Source: Paracoccaceae bacterium (GTDB taxonomy: Bacteria; Pseudomonadota; Alphaproteobacteria; Rhodobacterales; Rhodobacteraceae). From it: DNA of 64,000 bases. This document shows, one piece after another, positions 38,218-47,494 of this stretch; the stretch's first letter is position 1; each line of letters opens with the position of its first letter. Location: the NCBI GenBank assembly GCA_012103375.1, contig WLWX01000001.1, forward strand, positions 2,398,492 to 2,462,491, in the 5' to 3' direction. The position numbers and the translations under genes were made by a program. The notes under the pieces are model-generated. The model had not been told where the DNA came from and did no database searches. It was given only the letters and a program-made list of their open reading frames with translations.

Positions 38218-39269
38218 AGCGTTTCGACATTAACCTGAGACATATCCGGCGGCCTTAAAGTAGTTCCAGCATTCTACTGGGTCGTAGAGATCGCAGATTG
38301 CTCCGATTGCTTCGAAGACCTGGGTAAAGGACCTGGCCCCGATCCGTCGCAAATGGGCTTTCAGTTTAGAGAAGGCCTGCTCGATGGGATTCAGGTCGGG
38401 CGAGTACGGTGGCAGGTAAAGGAACCAGCAGCCGTGATTGCGTAAAGCCTGCGTCGCCTCCTTATTCCGGTGGGTTGCCAGGTTGTCGAGAATGACGACA
38501 GTGCCGGGGTTGATCTCGGGGACCAGCACTTCGCGGATGTAGGCCGCGAAGGCGGGGCCATCTATCGCTCCCTTGATGACCCAAGGTGCGATCAGCGCGC
38601 CTTGGGTCAGGCCCGCGATCAAGGTTTGGGTTCCCCAGCTTCCGAAGGGCGCATCCATCGTCAGGCGCTTACCGCGCTTGGCTCTGCCGCGTAGGCGCGT
38701 GAGGTTTGTCTTCACTGCGGTTTCGTCAATAAAGACAACGCGCTCAGGAAAGGTCGCAATGGCTGGCGAGCGGTATCTGAACCAGTCGGCCCGTTGCTGC
38801 CTTACCTTGGCGCGGCGGCGCTCGGTGGCGACCAGCGACTTTTTTTGTACGTGAAGCCGAGCCGGGACAGAAGGTTGGCGATGGAGGAGTGATGCACCCG
38901 CACACCCTCTGCATCGGCCAGCGCATTACGCAACTCAAAGAGCGTGATGTCAGGGTCTTGTGCGATCAACTCCTCAAAGAATTCCCGATGCGGAGCCAGC
39001 TTTCCCTTGCCGCGCGGCGGTCCCTGCCGGGCAGGTTCCGCATGACCCTTCATCCTCACCTGACGCGCCCACCGCGCGCCTGTGGCAGGCGACAGCTTCA
39101 ACCGCAACGCCGCCGCGCGCCCGCTCAACCCTTCTTCAATGTATCTCTGAAACCGTATCCGAAGCGCAGATGGCAAAGGTGCTGACATGATCCATCCTCC
39201 CAAACAGGATGAATCACAGATCAGGTCTCAAGGGAATCCCTCGCGATTCAGGTTCAAGCCGAAACGCTT
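38217..39269 (-). mobile_element. IS630-family insertion sequence, copy B (1053 bp)
   Basis: It has the same length and orientation as copy A, with TA at 38215-38216 and 39270-39271. It differs from copy A at the outer end (ttcaagccg) and at one base near 38827 (ctcggtggcg against ctcggttgcg). With copy A it forms a direct-repeat pair around the response regulator gene. Confidence 0.95.
38230..39188 (-). CDS. IS630 transposase, two frames joined by programmed frameshift (copy B)
   Basis: The organisation is the same as in copy A: ATG at 39188, seven-A slippery run on the coding strand at 38840-38846, DDE half ending at 38230. One Gln-to-Pro change is seen just after the slippery site in the short first frame (SRWSPPS). 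Both halves are otherwise intact, so the element may still be active. Confidence 0.93.
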
Positions 39270-39310
39270 TAGGCCTGCAATTGGACAAATCTATGACGTC
39301 TGAGGGGGGG

Positions 39311-40498
39311 TGTCTAGCCCCCAAGTTCTGGGCCATTTCTGATTAGAGTTTCTGGCATTGGTGGTCGCATGTTCAGAGCCTGGTGCGGACGTGTGTGGTT
39401 GTACTGCTTAAGCCAATGATTGATGACGATCTGTGCCTGTTTCGTTGTTGTGAACCATTCAGCGTTGAGGATCTCGTGCCGGAGAGTGCCGTTGAACCTC
39501 TCGTTGTATCCGTTTTCCCAAGGGGACCCCGGATAGATTCTAATTGGTCGAACACCAACGCGAACCAACCACTCCTGCATCGCCTTGGCTACGAACTCTG
39601 GGCCGTTGTCGGAGCGGATATACTCCGGCGTGCCATGGCAGAGGAGCAGCGGATATAGCGCCTCCAGAACATCTTCGGCGCCCATCCTGCTGCGAACTTC
39701 CACGGCCAGGGCCTGCCGGGTGTACTCATCCAGAACGGTCAGCATCTTGTAGCTCCGGCCATTGCTGAGCTTGTCGTGAACGAAGTCGATGCTCCAGATG
39801 TGGTTCGGATGCGTCGGCCTGAGGCGAATGATCGAGCTGTCCTTGTGATAAAGCCGTCTGCGCTTCCTGTGCCGCTGCGGGAGTTGCAGTCCTTCTTCCT
39901 GCCAGAGACGCTCAACCTTCTTATGATTGACCCGCCAGCCCTCGATGCGCAGGAGTTCCGAAACTTTACGATAGCCGTAGCGCCCATATTGCTTGGCCAG
40001 GCGGATCAAAGCGAGCCGTAGAGCATCATCGTCTTTTGGCGCGGGTCGATATTGCAGAGAGTTTCGCGCCAGACCGACGACCCGGCAGGTCCTCCGCTCC
40101 GAGGTCGCGAGCTTTTGGCGCGTATGAATAACGGCCTGACGGAGCTCCCCAGTCGTCAGGCCCTGGGCTTTAAGTAGTTCAGGCTTTCTTTGAGGATCAG
40201 CTTGTCCAATTCAAGCTCAGCGACGATCTTCTTGAGACGCCCATTCTCCTTTTCCAGGCTGCGCATCTCCGACAACTGCGACCGTCCCATACCACCAAAC
40301 CGTTTCCGCCAGTTGTAATATGTCGCATCGCTGATGCCGACGCTACGACACGCCGATGCAACGTCACTTCCTCCCGTCAGCTTCAGCTCAATCTCACGCA
40401 GCAGCTTCAATACATCTTCGTCCGAATGCCGTTTCCGTGCCATTACATATTCCCCTCTCAAGACCAATGTAGTGGCCCAGTTTTAGGGGGGAAGGACA
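39311..40498 (-). mobile_element. IS3-family (IS407-like) insertion sequence (1188 bp)
   Basis: The ends are imperfect inverted repeats starting TGTC (tgtctagcccccaag at 39311, and the complement of gggggaaggaca at 40498). The flanks show GGGG on both sides (39307-39310 and 40499-40502), compatible with the 4-bp duplication of the IS407 subgroup, although the G-rich context makes its exact length uncertain. A second and a third copy lie at the right end of the window. Confidence 0.92.
39314..40443 (-). CDS. IS3-family transposase (OrfA-OrfB fusion by frameshift)
   Basis: OrfA (ATG 40443, preceded by GAGAGGGGA; stop at 40156) is a helix-turn-helix protein with SVGISDATYYNWRKRFGGM and a leucine-zipper-like SLEKENGRLKKIVAELELDKLILKE. 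OrfB continues in the -1 frame from the LNYLKP region. It carries the DDE integrase core: WSIDFVHDKLSNGRSYKMLTVLDEY, IRSDNGPEFVAKAMQEWL and GSPWENGYNERFNGTLRHE. Both frames are complete. Confidence 0.93.
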
Positions 40499-40561
40499 GG
40501 GGCGAGCGTGCGAGAGATCACGCGGCTTGCCGCGAGCACCCTCCGGGCGGTGACAGTTACA

Positions 40562-41152
40562 TCAACGCTGCTCGCTTGACGTCAGGGTGAACAGGAACGT
40601 GCTTAGAAACGCGGCCCGCCAGACCACGTGGATGATGAAATAGCCGATCACGCTGCCGCCTTGATCAGAGAACCCGAACACCAGCGCCAGCGCACCGGCA
40701 ATGGCCGAGATCACGACCACCATGGCGGCCCCGGCCAACACCCGCCTGCGGCGCAGCATCGTTACCAGCAACAGCGCCGCAGCCCCGGCACAGGCCCCCG
40801 CAAGCGCCAACGCGACCGAGGCGTTGCGCACCCCGAAATCATTCGCCAGGCTATAGACCTGCGCGGCCAGCATCACGGCCATGTAATAAATCAGCGGAGC
40901 GGCCAGGATCATCAGTGATGCCCAGACCGGCCCGAACCCGCCATAACGCCGCCCCAGCCAGGCCATTGTCACCCCGAAGACGACGCCGACCGGGATCACC
41001 ATGATCAGGATTTCAAGAATACTGCTGGCACCGGTCAGCGGCAAAAGCGCCTGAAACAGCGCCGTGCCAACTGCGCCCGAGATGACCCCGGCCAGAATTG
41101 CTACCCTTGACGCACCCGTATTGTCGGGAACACTCGTTACACTTTCGGCCAT
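40562..41152 (-). CDS. Integral membrane protein, unknown function
   Basis: The 196-residue protein has five or six hydrophobic helices (for example VAILAGVISGAVGTALFQALLPL, ILEILIMVIPVGVVFGVTMAWLG, VVVISAIAGALALVFGF) and short polar loops. No family signature is recognised. It is a single gene between the IS3 element and argF. Confidence 0.7.
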   Translation of the reverse strand: MAESVTSVPDNTGASRVAILAGVISGAVGTALFQALLPLTGASSILEILIMVIPVGVVFGVTMAWLGRRYGGFGPVWASLMILAAPLIYYMAVMLAAQVYSLANDFGVRNASVALALAGACAGAAALLLVTMLRRRRVLAGAAMVVVISAIAGALALVFGFSDQGGSVIGYFIIHVVWRAAFLSTFLFTLTSSEQR

Positions 41153-41274
41153 CTGCTCACCTGAAAATCCCGCCCCGCCCTATGATTAACGGCGCGCGCC
41201 CACAAGGCAAGAAAAAGCGCATTGATCCGGGCCGGTGCAAACGGCGCGCCTGGCGGCTGCGCCGGTCGCAAACC

Positions 41275-42201
41275 TCAAACCCCCAGACACCAACGCATAA
41301 TCGCTTTCTGCGCATGCAGGCGGTTTTCCGCCTCGTCAAATATCACCGATTGGGGGCCGTCCATCACCGCGTCGGTGACCTCGTCGCCGCGGTGGGCGGG
41401 CAGACAGTGCATGAACAGGGCCTGCGGCCCCGCGGCGGCCATCAAGGCTTCGTCAACACGGTAGGGCGACAGCTGGTTGTGCCGCCGCTCGGCCACATTG
41501 GGCGCGTCATGCATTGAGACCCAGGTGTCAGCCACCACCAGATCGGCCCCTGCGACGGCACGCGCCGCGTTGCGTTCGATGGTCACCGTCGCGCCTTCGC
41601 CGCGGGCCTGTTCGACAAATGCGGGGTCCGGATCCAGGGTCTCCGGGCCGGTGAAGGTCAGGTCGAACCCGAAGCGCCCGGCGGCATGCAGGAAACTGGC
41701 GCAGACATTGTTGCCATCCCCGGCCCAGACCACCTTCTTGCCCCGGATCGGGCCGCGATGTTCCTCGAACGTTTGAATGTCGGCCATGATCTGGCAGGGA
41801 TGCGTGCGATCCGTCAGCCCGTTGATGACCGGCACGGTGGCGTGTTCGGCCAATTCCAGCAGTTTGCATTCCTCAAACGTGCGGATCATGATCAGATCGA
41901 CAAAGCGGGACAGAACCCGCGCGGTGTCAGCGATGCTTTCGCCATGACCAAGCTGGATTTCCGAGCCGTTCAGCACCAGCACCTGCCCGCCCATCTGCCG
42001 CACACCGACATCAAAACTGACCCGTGTTCTGGTCGAAGGCTTTTCGAAGATCAGCGCGACCATCTGCCCGGCCAGCGGCTGGTCGTCGTCAAGGGTGCCC
42101 TTGGGACGGGCCGCGCGCGCGGTTTTCATCGCCGCTGCCTGGTCGATGATGCCCCGCAGCGCGTCAGGTGCGGTTTTGTGGATGTCGAGGAAGTCAGGCA
42201 T
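41275..42201 (-). CDS. argF: Ornithine carbamoyltransferase
   Basis: The 308-residue enzyme has the carbamoyl-phosphate-binding [12 protein letters not shown], the HPCQ in [14 protein letters not shown], ornithine-loop residues in [11 protein letters not shown] and [20 protein letters not shown]. It makes citrulline from ornithine in arginine synthesis. ATG 42201 gives the family N-terminus [19 protein letters not shown]. It is the last gene of argD-GNAT-argF. Confidence 0.96.
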   Translation of the reverse strand: MPDFLDIHKTAPDALRGIIDQAAAMKTARAARPKGTLDDDQPLAGQMVALIFEKPSTRTRVSFDVGVRQMGGQVLVLNGSEIQLGHGESIADTARVLSRFVDLIMIRTFEECKLLELAEHATVPVINGLTDRTHPCQIMADIQTFEEHRGPIRGKKVVWAGDGNNVCASFLHAAGRFGFDLTFTGPETLDPDPAFVEQARGEGATVTIERNAARAVAGADLVVADTWVSMHDAPNVAERRHNQLSPYRVDEALMAAAGPQALFMHCLPAHRGDEVTDAVMDGPQSVIFDEAENRLHAQKAIMRWCLGV

Positions 42202-42314
42202 GGCTGTGTTCTTTCGTTGCTCGGTGGCGGGGGCTGTCTGCCCCCCTTGGCCTGACGGCCAAATCCCCCCCCGAGGATATTTGGGACAAGAAGATGCAGG
42301 AAGAGGGTTCGCGT

Positions 42315-42818
42315 CTAATGCGGGCAGTATTCCATCACCAGAACCGGATCGCCGTCTTCGCAAGGGACGGTTTTGACACGTCGGAACCCGGCGGCAGAAT
42401 AGGCGGCGATGGCGCGTTTATTGCGCGGATCAGGATCAACGAAAACGCCGCCCGCGCCGCCGGCAATCAACTCGCGCGCGCGCTGGCGCAGATAGGCTTT
42501 GGCGTGGCCCTGACCCAGATAGGCCGGATCGCCCAGAAAGGTGTCGAGTGCGCGCGCCGCGTGGGGCGCATCGGCGTATTGCGGCGCATCATAGGCCTGA
42601 ACCGGATAATCCTGCACAAAGGCGAATGGCGCGGCATTCGGCCCCGTCGTCCAGACAATCCGCATATCCGTCGGGCCGCCGTCAATCTCTTCATCGATCA
42701 GCACGATCTCACGATCCGTGTCACCCCACCAACCGGCCAGATGCGGCTCACTCAGCCAGTGCTCCAGCATGTCCAGATCGTCGCGCTTGGCGCGTTGAAA
42801 GCGGTATTCACGCAGCAT
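42315..42818 (-). CDS. GNAT acetyltransferase resembling AAC(6')-type enzymes
   Basis: The 167-residue protein matches the Acetyltransf_8 / AAC(6')-Ib-like pattern: [12 protein letters not shown] near the N-terminus, [11 protein letters not shown], and the acetyl-CoA region [28 protein letters not shown]. The sequence closes with [24 protein letters not shown]. Chromosomal relatives are not necessarily resistance enzymes. The gene overlaps argD by 11 bp and precedes argF, so a small-molecule role tied to arginine metabolism is possible but unproven. Confidence 0.85.
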   Translation of the reverse strand: MLREYRFQRAKRDDLDMLEHWLSEPHLAGWWGDTDREIVLIDEEIDGGPTDMRIVWTTGPNAAPFAFVQDYPVQAYDAPQYADAPHAARALDTFLGDPAYLGQGHAKAYLRQRARELIAGGAGGVFVDPDPRNKRAIAAYSAAGFRRVKTVPCEDGDPVLVMEYCPH

Positions 42819-43992
42819 CGGCACCTGCCAGTGTTGTCGCGGCGGAGTCGAGGCGCAAGACCGCCTCGGCGATTTCATCGTCACTGATCGTCAGCGCGGG
42901 CAGCAGGCGGATCACATTCTCGGCTGCCGGAACCGTCAGGACATGCGCGCCGTATCCGGCCTGAACCACGTCCGTGTTCGGCGCGACGCATTCCAGCCCC
43001 AGCATCAGGCCGGTCCCGCGCACAGCGGCAAAGACCGAAGGGTGGGCGGCGACCAGCCCTTCCAGCTTCTGGCGCAGCAGGCCGGATTTGCGCCGCACCT
43101 CGGCCAGGAAATCCTCATCCGCGACGATGTCCATCACCGCACTTGCGACCGCACAGCCAAGCGGGTTGCCGCCATAGGTCGACCCGTGGGTGCCTGCGAC
43201 CATGCCCTGTGCGGCGTTTTCGGTCGCCAGCAGGGCCCCGATCGGGAACCCCCCACCCAGGCCCTTGGCCACCATCATGATATCAGGGCTGACCCCCGCC
43301 CATTCATGGGCAAACAGCCGCCCGGTGCGGCCCATGCCGCATTGCACTTCGTCCAGGATCATCAGCGCGCCGGTTTCGTCACACAGGTCACGCAAGCCTT
43401 TCAGGCAGGCATCGGGCAGCACCTTGATGCCGCCTTCGCCCAGCACCGGTTCCACAATCACCGCCGCCGTGCGGTCGCTGATCGCCGCGCGCAATGCGTC
43501 GTGGTCCCCGAACGGCAGATGCGTGAAACCGGGCAGCATCGGGCCGAACCCATCGGTCATCTTCGCCGACCCGGCAGCAGATATCGCCGCCGTTGAACGC
43601 CCATGGAACGCCCCGCCAAAAGCGATGATCTCAACCCGGTCCGGATCTCCCTTTGCCGCCCAGTATTTCCGCGCCATCTTGACGGCCAGTTCTGCCGCCT
43701 CGGTCCCTGAATTCGTGAAGAACGCCGTGTCGGCAAAGGTCGCCTCGACCAGTTGATCCGCCAGCTTCTGCTGCTCGGGGATCTGATAGAGGTTCGAGGT
43801 ATGCCACAACGCCCCCGCCTGATCCGTCAGCGCCTTGACCAGCGCCGGATGCGCATGGCCCAGCGCGGTCACCGCAATCCCGGCGCCAAGATCCAGATAT
43901 CGCGTCCCGTCCGCCGCGATCAGCCAGGCGCCTTCGCCTTTTTCGAAGCTGAGGTTGGCGCGGTTGTAGGTCGGCAGGATTGACGGGATCAT
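42808..43992 (-). CDS. argD: Acetylornithine/succinyldiaminopimelate aminotransferase
   Basis: The 394-residue PLP class III aminotransferase has LDLGAGIAVTALGHAHPALV, TNSGTEAAELAVKMAR, FGGAFHGRSTAAISAAG, EPVLGEGGI, LILDEVQCGMGRTG-type sequence and the PLP-lysine in MMVAKGLGGGFPIGA. It converts N-acetylglutamate semialdehyde to N-acetylornithine. It is the first gene of the minus-strand arginine group. Confidence 0.95.
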   Translation of the reverse strand: MIPSILPTYNRANLSFEKGEGAWLIAADGTRYLDLGAGIAVTALGHAHPALVKALTDQAGALWHTSNLYQIPEQQKLADQLVEATFADTAFFTNSGTEAAELAVKMARKYWAAKGDPDRVEIIAFGGAFHGRSTAAISAAGSAKMTDGFGPMLPGFTHLPFGDHDALRAAISDRTAAVIVEPVLGEGGIKVLPDACLKGLRDLCDETGALMILDEVQCGMGRTGRLFAHEWAGVSPDIMMVAKGLGGGFPIGALLATENAAQGMVAGTHGSTYGGNPLGCAVASAVMDIVADEDFLAEVRRKSGLLRQKLEGLVAAHPSVFAAVRGTGLMLGLECVAPNTDVVQAGYGAHVLTVPAAENVIRLLPALTISDDEIAEAVLRLDSAATTLAGADAA

Positions 43993-44290
43993 GATAGTAT
44001 TCCTCGGCAGGACGCCCTCAAATCGTGCCAGCGGCAGAGGGGCGAAGTCAAATCAACAGATAGGAGAAGCGCAAATGCGCAGGATCGGACGCGTCTGGTC
44101 CGCTTCGGCCTCAGCGTCGGAGGCGTCGGTATTTGGTGCGCGTTGTCATGGCGGAGTTGGGTATCACCTCCGGCGAATATTGCAAGAGGGGCCGGCGTGG
44201 CTATTTGCGCTTCGCGTTGAGTTTGAGTGGCCGGGGATCAGAAATCGTATTCGAAATTGGCAATTTGCTGATTGAAAGCCTAAGAACGCA
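43993..44290. other. Gap upstream of argD with a possible degraded small gene
   Basis: A 66-codon plus-strand frame at 44075-44275 starts with ATG preceded by AGGAG, but its sequence is not protein-like throughout. An overlapping frame (AELGITSGEYCKRGRRGYLRFALSL) looks more coding-like, suggesting a frameshifted relic. No known family is seen. The argD promoter should also lie here. Confidence 0.35.
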
Positions 44291-45199
44291 TCAGGGTTTG
44301 ATTTCAATCCGGGTGCGCGGACCACAAAGCGAGTCTGCGTGCGACGCATTGGGCGTGCCACTGAAGCAGGCCTGATAGAGATGTCGCCCGGATCTGTTGC
44401 CTGGCAGGTTCACGTGCATCCCATGCGCCTGTCCGCTTTGAATGCGGGGCAGCGCAATGCGCGATAACCTCGAAGGAGTGTTGCTTGCGGGCGGGTACAG
44501 CCAAATCGTCACCTCTGCACCGGGCCACGACGCCGTACTGGAATTGTTCACGACACTGGTGCTGAGCGTAAATGCCTGTTTGGCCCGGATGCGCTGTGTC
44601 ACCTGCCAAAGGCGCGCGACTTCCCAGCCCGCATTCGGGTCTCTAGGCGCGACACGTACGCGGTGCACCTCGCAATCCAGCTTTGCATTCGGCGGGCACA
44701 GCCCGGCAGTGACCATTATCGGACCCGGGTTGGCCCGGTCTTTTTCGAGGACCGGCGCACGAAACTGGAATGTTATGTTCCGCGAAACCGAGCACAGCTG
44801 TTCTCCGACGCGGGTTTTTCGCTGTTCTGTGCCGCTGTGCAATGCCTCGGGGAAGCGATTGCCGACCATGTGACGCAGGCTCATGTCATAAGGCTGCACG
44901 GCGCTGCAAAAATCACCGCCGAGCGATTCTTTGGAGCAAAGCGGGTGCACTTCAAAGGTCATGCGAGACGCTTCGCCCGCTTCCAGGACGCGGTTGGGAG
45001 CCGAGGATACCGGCCTGAACAGAATATCATTTACCTGACGCCGTCCCAGAATTTCCCCCGAAAAAATTGCGGCCAATCGCGCGGCCAGGACCGAACCGTC
45101 GCAATCATTGGTGAACACGTAAATCTGTGCATCGGCGCGGCCCGGCGCACCGGTTCCCAGGGCAATCAGCAGCGACATAACAATGGCCAGGCGCTTCAT
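44291..45199 (-). CDS. Secreted protein with a CARDB-like C-terminus
   Basis: The 302-residue protein has a signal peptide (LAIVMSLLIALGTGAPGRADA) and seven or more cysteines in the mature part. The C-terminal third (FTLSTSVVNNSSTASWPGAEVTIWLYPP to YQACFSGTPNASHADSLC) resembles a CARDB/Ig-like module. The N-terminal part is unrecognised. It stands alone, and no partner gene is evident. Confidence 0.65.
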   Translation of the reverse strand: MKRLAIVMSLLIALGTGAPGRADAQIYVFTNDCDGSVLAARLAAIFSGEILGRRQVNDILFRPVSSAPNRVLEAGEASRMTFEVHPLCSKESLGGDFCSAVQPYDMSLRHMVGNRFPEALHSGTEQRKTRVGEQLCSVSRNITFQFRAPVLEKDRANPGPIMVTAGLCPPNAKLDCEVHRVRVAPRDPNAGWEVARLWQVTQRIRAKQAFTLSTSVVNNSSTASWPGAEVTIWLYPPASNTPSRLSRIALPRIQSGQAHGMHVNLPGNRSGRHLYQACFSGTPNASHADSLCGPRTRIEIKP

Positions 45200-45367
45200 G
45201 AAATCCTCCGAGTGAAAATATTAGCCGAGCACGACCGATGCCCCCACGTCAAGCCCACAGGCCCTGAGGGTGCGCGCGCCGGTGCAACGGACAGCGGTGG
45301 TTTGGCCAACAATCAGCCACGTGTTAGACTGCCAGCCATCAGACCTTGCCGCTGAAAAGGAGCCCCC

Positions 45368-45793
45368 ATGAAAACCCCTTGGCATTTCTGGCTTATCGCA
45401 ATCCTGTCACTGCTCTGGAACGCCATGGGCGCGTTCGACTATTCCGCGACACAATTGCGTTGGACCCCCTATATGTCCAATTTCACGCCCGAGCAGTTGG
45501 ACTACTTCAATACCTTCCCCACCTGGGTCGTGGCCTGCTGGGCCATCGCGGTCTGGTTCGCTGTTGCGGGCTCTCTGTTGTTGGTATTCAGATCCCGCCT
45601 TGCCGTGCTGCTGTTCTGGATTTCGCTGTTCTGCATCGTCGCCACTGCCGTGCACAATTTCTTGCTGGCCGATGTCTCGATGAGTGATCTAATGGGTCCC
45701 GAAGCGGCCATCTTCTCGGCTGCGATCCTGCTGGTCGGTGCGTTTCTGGCCGTCTATGCCCGCCGCATGGCGGTCCGCGGGGTGTTGCGCTGA
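45368..45793 (+). CDS. Four-helix membrane protein, unknown function
   Basis: The 141-residue protein has four hydrophobic segments: FWLIAILSLLWNAMGAFDY, WVVACWAIAVWFAVAGSLLLV, LAVLLFWISLFCIVATAVHNFLL and AAIFSAAILLVGAFLAVYA. Small proteins of this shape are common next to metabolic genes, and no function is assigned. Its stop overlaps the CTG start of the phosphatase gene. Confidence 0.75.
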   Translation: MKTPWHFWLIAILSLLWNAMGAFDYSATQLRWTPYMSNFTPEQLDYFNTFPTWVVACWAIAVWFAVAGSLLLVFRSRLAVLLFWISLFCIVATAVHNFLLADVSMSDLMGPEAAIFSAAILLVGAFLAVYARRMAVRGVLR

Positions 45794-46272
45794 ACCGGAT
45801 CCTGTTTGTCTGCCTGGGCAATATCTGCCGCTCGCCCACGGCCGAAGGAGTTGCGCGTGCGCTTGCGGCCCGGCGCGGCCAGAAGATCGACGTGGACAGC
45901 GCCGGAACCAGTGACTGGCATATCGGGGCGCCGCCCCATCCGCCCGCCGTCGCTGCGGCGGCGCAGCGGGGCGTTGACCTGAGTTCCCTCAGCGCCCGCC
46001 AGTTCACCGCCGGTGATTTCTTCGAATTCGACCTGATCATCGCCATGGATCGGGACAATGCGGCGCGGATCGAAACCCTGCGCCCGACGGATTGCACCAC
46101 ACCCGTCTGCCTGATGCTGGACTTCGTGGCCGGAACGGGCCGCGTCGACGTGCCTGACCCCTATTACACCGGCGATTATCAGCAGGCGCTGAACCTGATC
46201 GAGGGCGCCGCCACCGGACTTCTGGATCAGCTGGCGCAGAACGCCTTGGCCAGGGCCGAGAATTCCTTGTAG
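45790..46272 (+). CDS. Low-molecular-weight protein-tyrosine phosphatase
   Basis: The 160-residue enzyme has the catalytic P-loop FVCLGNICRSPTAEG near the N-terminus and the general-acid Asp in VPDPYYTGD. The family N-terminus (NRILFVCLGN) begins right after the preceding gene, and the only available start is CTG at 45790 in the overlap CTGA. No in-frame ATG, GTG or TTG occurs nearby upstream. A GTG at 45892 would remove the P-loop. Such phosphatases act on protein tyrosines and sometimes on exopolysaccharide kinases, but no such kinase is seen here. Confidence 0.88.
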   Translation: MNRILFVCLGNICRSPTAEGVARALAARRGQKIDVDSAGTSDWHIGAPPHPPAVAAAAQRGVDLSSLSARQFTAGDFFEFDLIIAMDRDNAARIETLRPTDCTTPVCLMLDFVAGTGRVDVPDPYYTGDYQQALNLIEGAATGLLDQLAQNALARAENSL

Positions 46273-46529
46273 CGCTCCCAGAATTCACCATGGCCACGCT
46301 GCTTCGATTGCCGGATTTCCTGCGCGCGATGCGGGTCCGCAAAGAAACTGGCGGCCAGTGCTTGGCCTGATGGGTCAAGGGTGGCATCCGCGGCGATCTG
46401 GATGCACTTGCACAGACGTGGCGCGGCCGCCTGCCGTTCGGACGCAAGACAGGCGCGGCGCACAGCCTCAGCAGTGCTGAGGGTGGGGGCCAGGATCAGA
46501 AAAGAAGACAGGATCAGAAGGGGTCGCAT
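46227..46529 (-). CDS. Small secreted Rhodobacterales protein
   Basis: The 100-residue protein has a signal peptide (PLLILSSFLILAPTLSTAEA) and conserved cysteines in RRACLASE, RLCKCIQIAAD and AFCAS. It has the ASFFADPHRAQEIRQSKQRGH...FWERYKEF pattern shared by a small family in this order. That family is sometimes labelled arginine transporter in automatic annotation, a name I would not rely on. Its 3' end overlaps the end of the convergent phosphatase gene by 46 bp. Confidence 0.72.
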   Translation of the reverse strand: MRPLLILSSFLILAPTLSTAEAVRRACLASERQAAAPRLCKCIQIAADATLDPSGQALAASFFADPHRAQEIRQSKQRGHGEFWERYKEFSALAKAFCAS

Positions 46530-46718
46530 CGTACTCTCAGCCAAACCGGCGCACATCCGGGGCGCTGTATGGCAGGATTGATCGGCGCGCGCAATTCACC
46601 TTGCTGCGACAACAATCCCCGGTTGCAGCGATCATAGCTTGGTGATCACCCCGCCGCCCCCATGGACAATCGCCCCCCGCTGCGTCCTGACTGGCCGCGC
46701 AACGAAAAGGGACCGCTG

Positions 46719-47237
46719 ATGAATACGCCAGGATGGATTGCCGCCAATGCCGCCGGACTGGCCATCGCCAACGCGTCGGTCCCCGCGATCTTCCGCCTGA
46801 CATGGCAGGCCGGGGCCGCCGACACGATGATCGCGATCTGGGTCGGCCTGTGGTGGGCGCTGCGGCCACGCCGAGGCTTGCTGTGGGTGCTGGCCACGAT
46901 GCTGGTCCTGGCGCTGGGCTGGCTGTGGACGGTGACCCTGCGGTCGACAGACATCCTCGGCACTGCAACGCTACTGTCCCAGGCCCGTGACGCCGCCATC
47001 TTCGGGGCCGCCATCGGCGCCGCAATCGGGGTGCTGCAATGGCCGGGCGCAAAGCCCAACGCGCCGGACTGGATCCTGCGCAGCACCCTCGGCTGGATCC
47101 TCGCCATGGTGGCCCTGAACCTGGGCGAGGCACTGGTCGGCCCGACCGAGGGCACCGCGCATATCGCCATGCGGCTGGGTTTGGGCGCAATCGGCGGCGC
47201 AATGCTGGGCGCGGTGACGGCGGTGCTGCGGGGGTAG
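46719..47237 (+). CDS. Membrane protein, unknown function
   Basis: The 172-residue protein has four or five hydrophobic segments, among them TMIAIWVGLWWAL, LLWVLATMLVLALGWLWTVTL, AAIFGAAIGAAIGVLQW and a Gly-rich C-terminal helix. ATG 46719 has AAAAGGGA upstream. An in-frame ATG at 46662 would give 191 residues without a clear ribosome site. No family is recognised. Confidence 0.65.
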   Translation: MNTPGWIAANAAGLAIANASVPAIFRLTWQAGAADTMIAIWVGLWWALRPRRGLLWVLATMLVLALGWLWTVTLRSTDILGTATLLSQARDAAIFGAAIGAAIGVLQWPGAKPNAPDWILRSTLGWILAMVALNLGEALVGPTEGTAHIAMRLGLGAIGGAMLGAVTAVLRG

Positions 47238-47427
47238 AGGGTGGTGGGGTGAGCCCCGCCCTACGATGGCAAGGCGTTTACGATTTGCAGCCTCATACTA
47301 CGCAGGTGGTTGCGATGCTCAAATTCATGACGCCTTTTGAATTGGAACCAAATCAAAGCACAATTCAGATTATCTGAATCGCTACAGGGATGGGTTGCGC
47401 CCGGAGCGCGCCGCAGGCGCAGGGCGC

Positions 47428-47456
47428 ACGCCGGACCGGCCCCACCGGTCTGGCGT
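47428..47456. terminator. Long GC-rich hairpin in the gap before IS630 copy C
   Basis: ACGCCGGACCGG (47428-47439) pairs with CCGGTCTGGCGT (47445-47456) with one G-T wobble and a 5-nt loop. It lies 190 bp after the membrane protein gene in the 257-bp gap up to the IS. No T-run follows. It may be a terminator or part of a repeat. Confidence 0.4.
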
Positions 47457-47494
47457 CGGTTCGAGGTGGGCAGATCCGGGATAGTTGACGACTA

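Noticed and set aside
40499-40561. Possible remnant gene between the IS3 element and the membrane protein gene
   Set aside because: Only short GC-rich inverted repeats are seen, with no coding pattern in any frame.
42315-42818. Antibiotic-resistance aminoglycoside acetyltransferase
   Set aside because: The fold is AAC(6')-like, but the gene is embedded between argD and argF on the chromosome. A resistance label is not justified by sequence alone.
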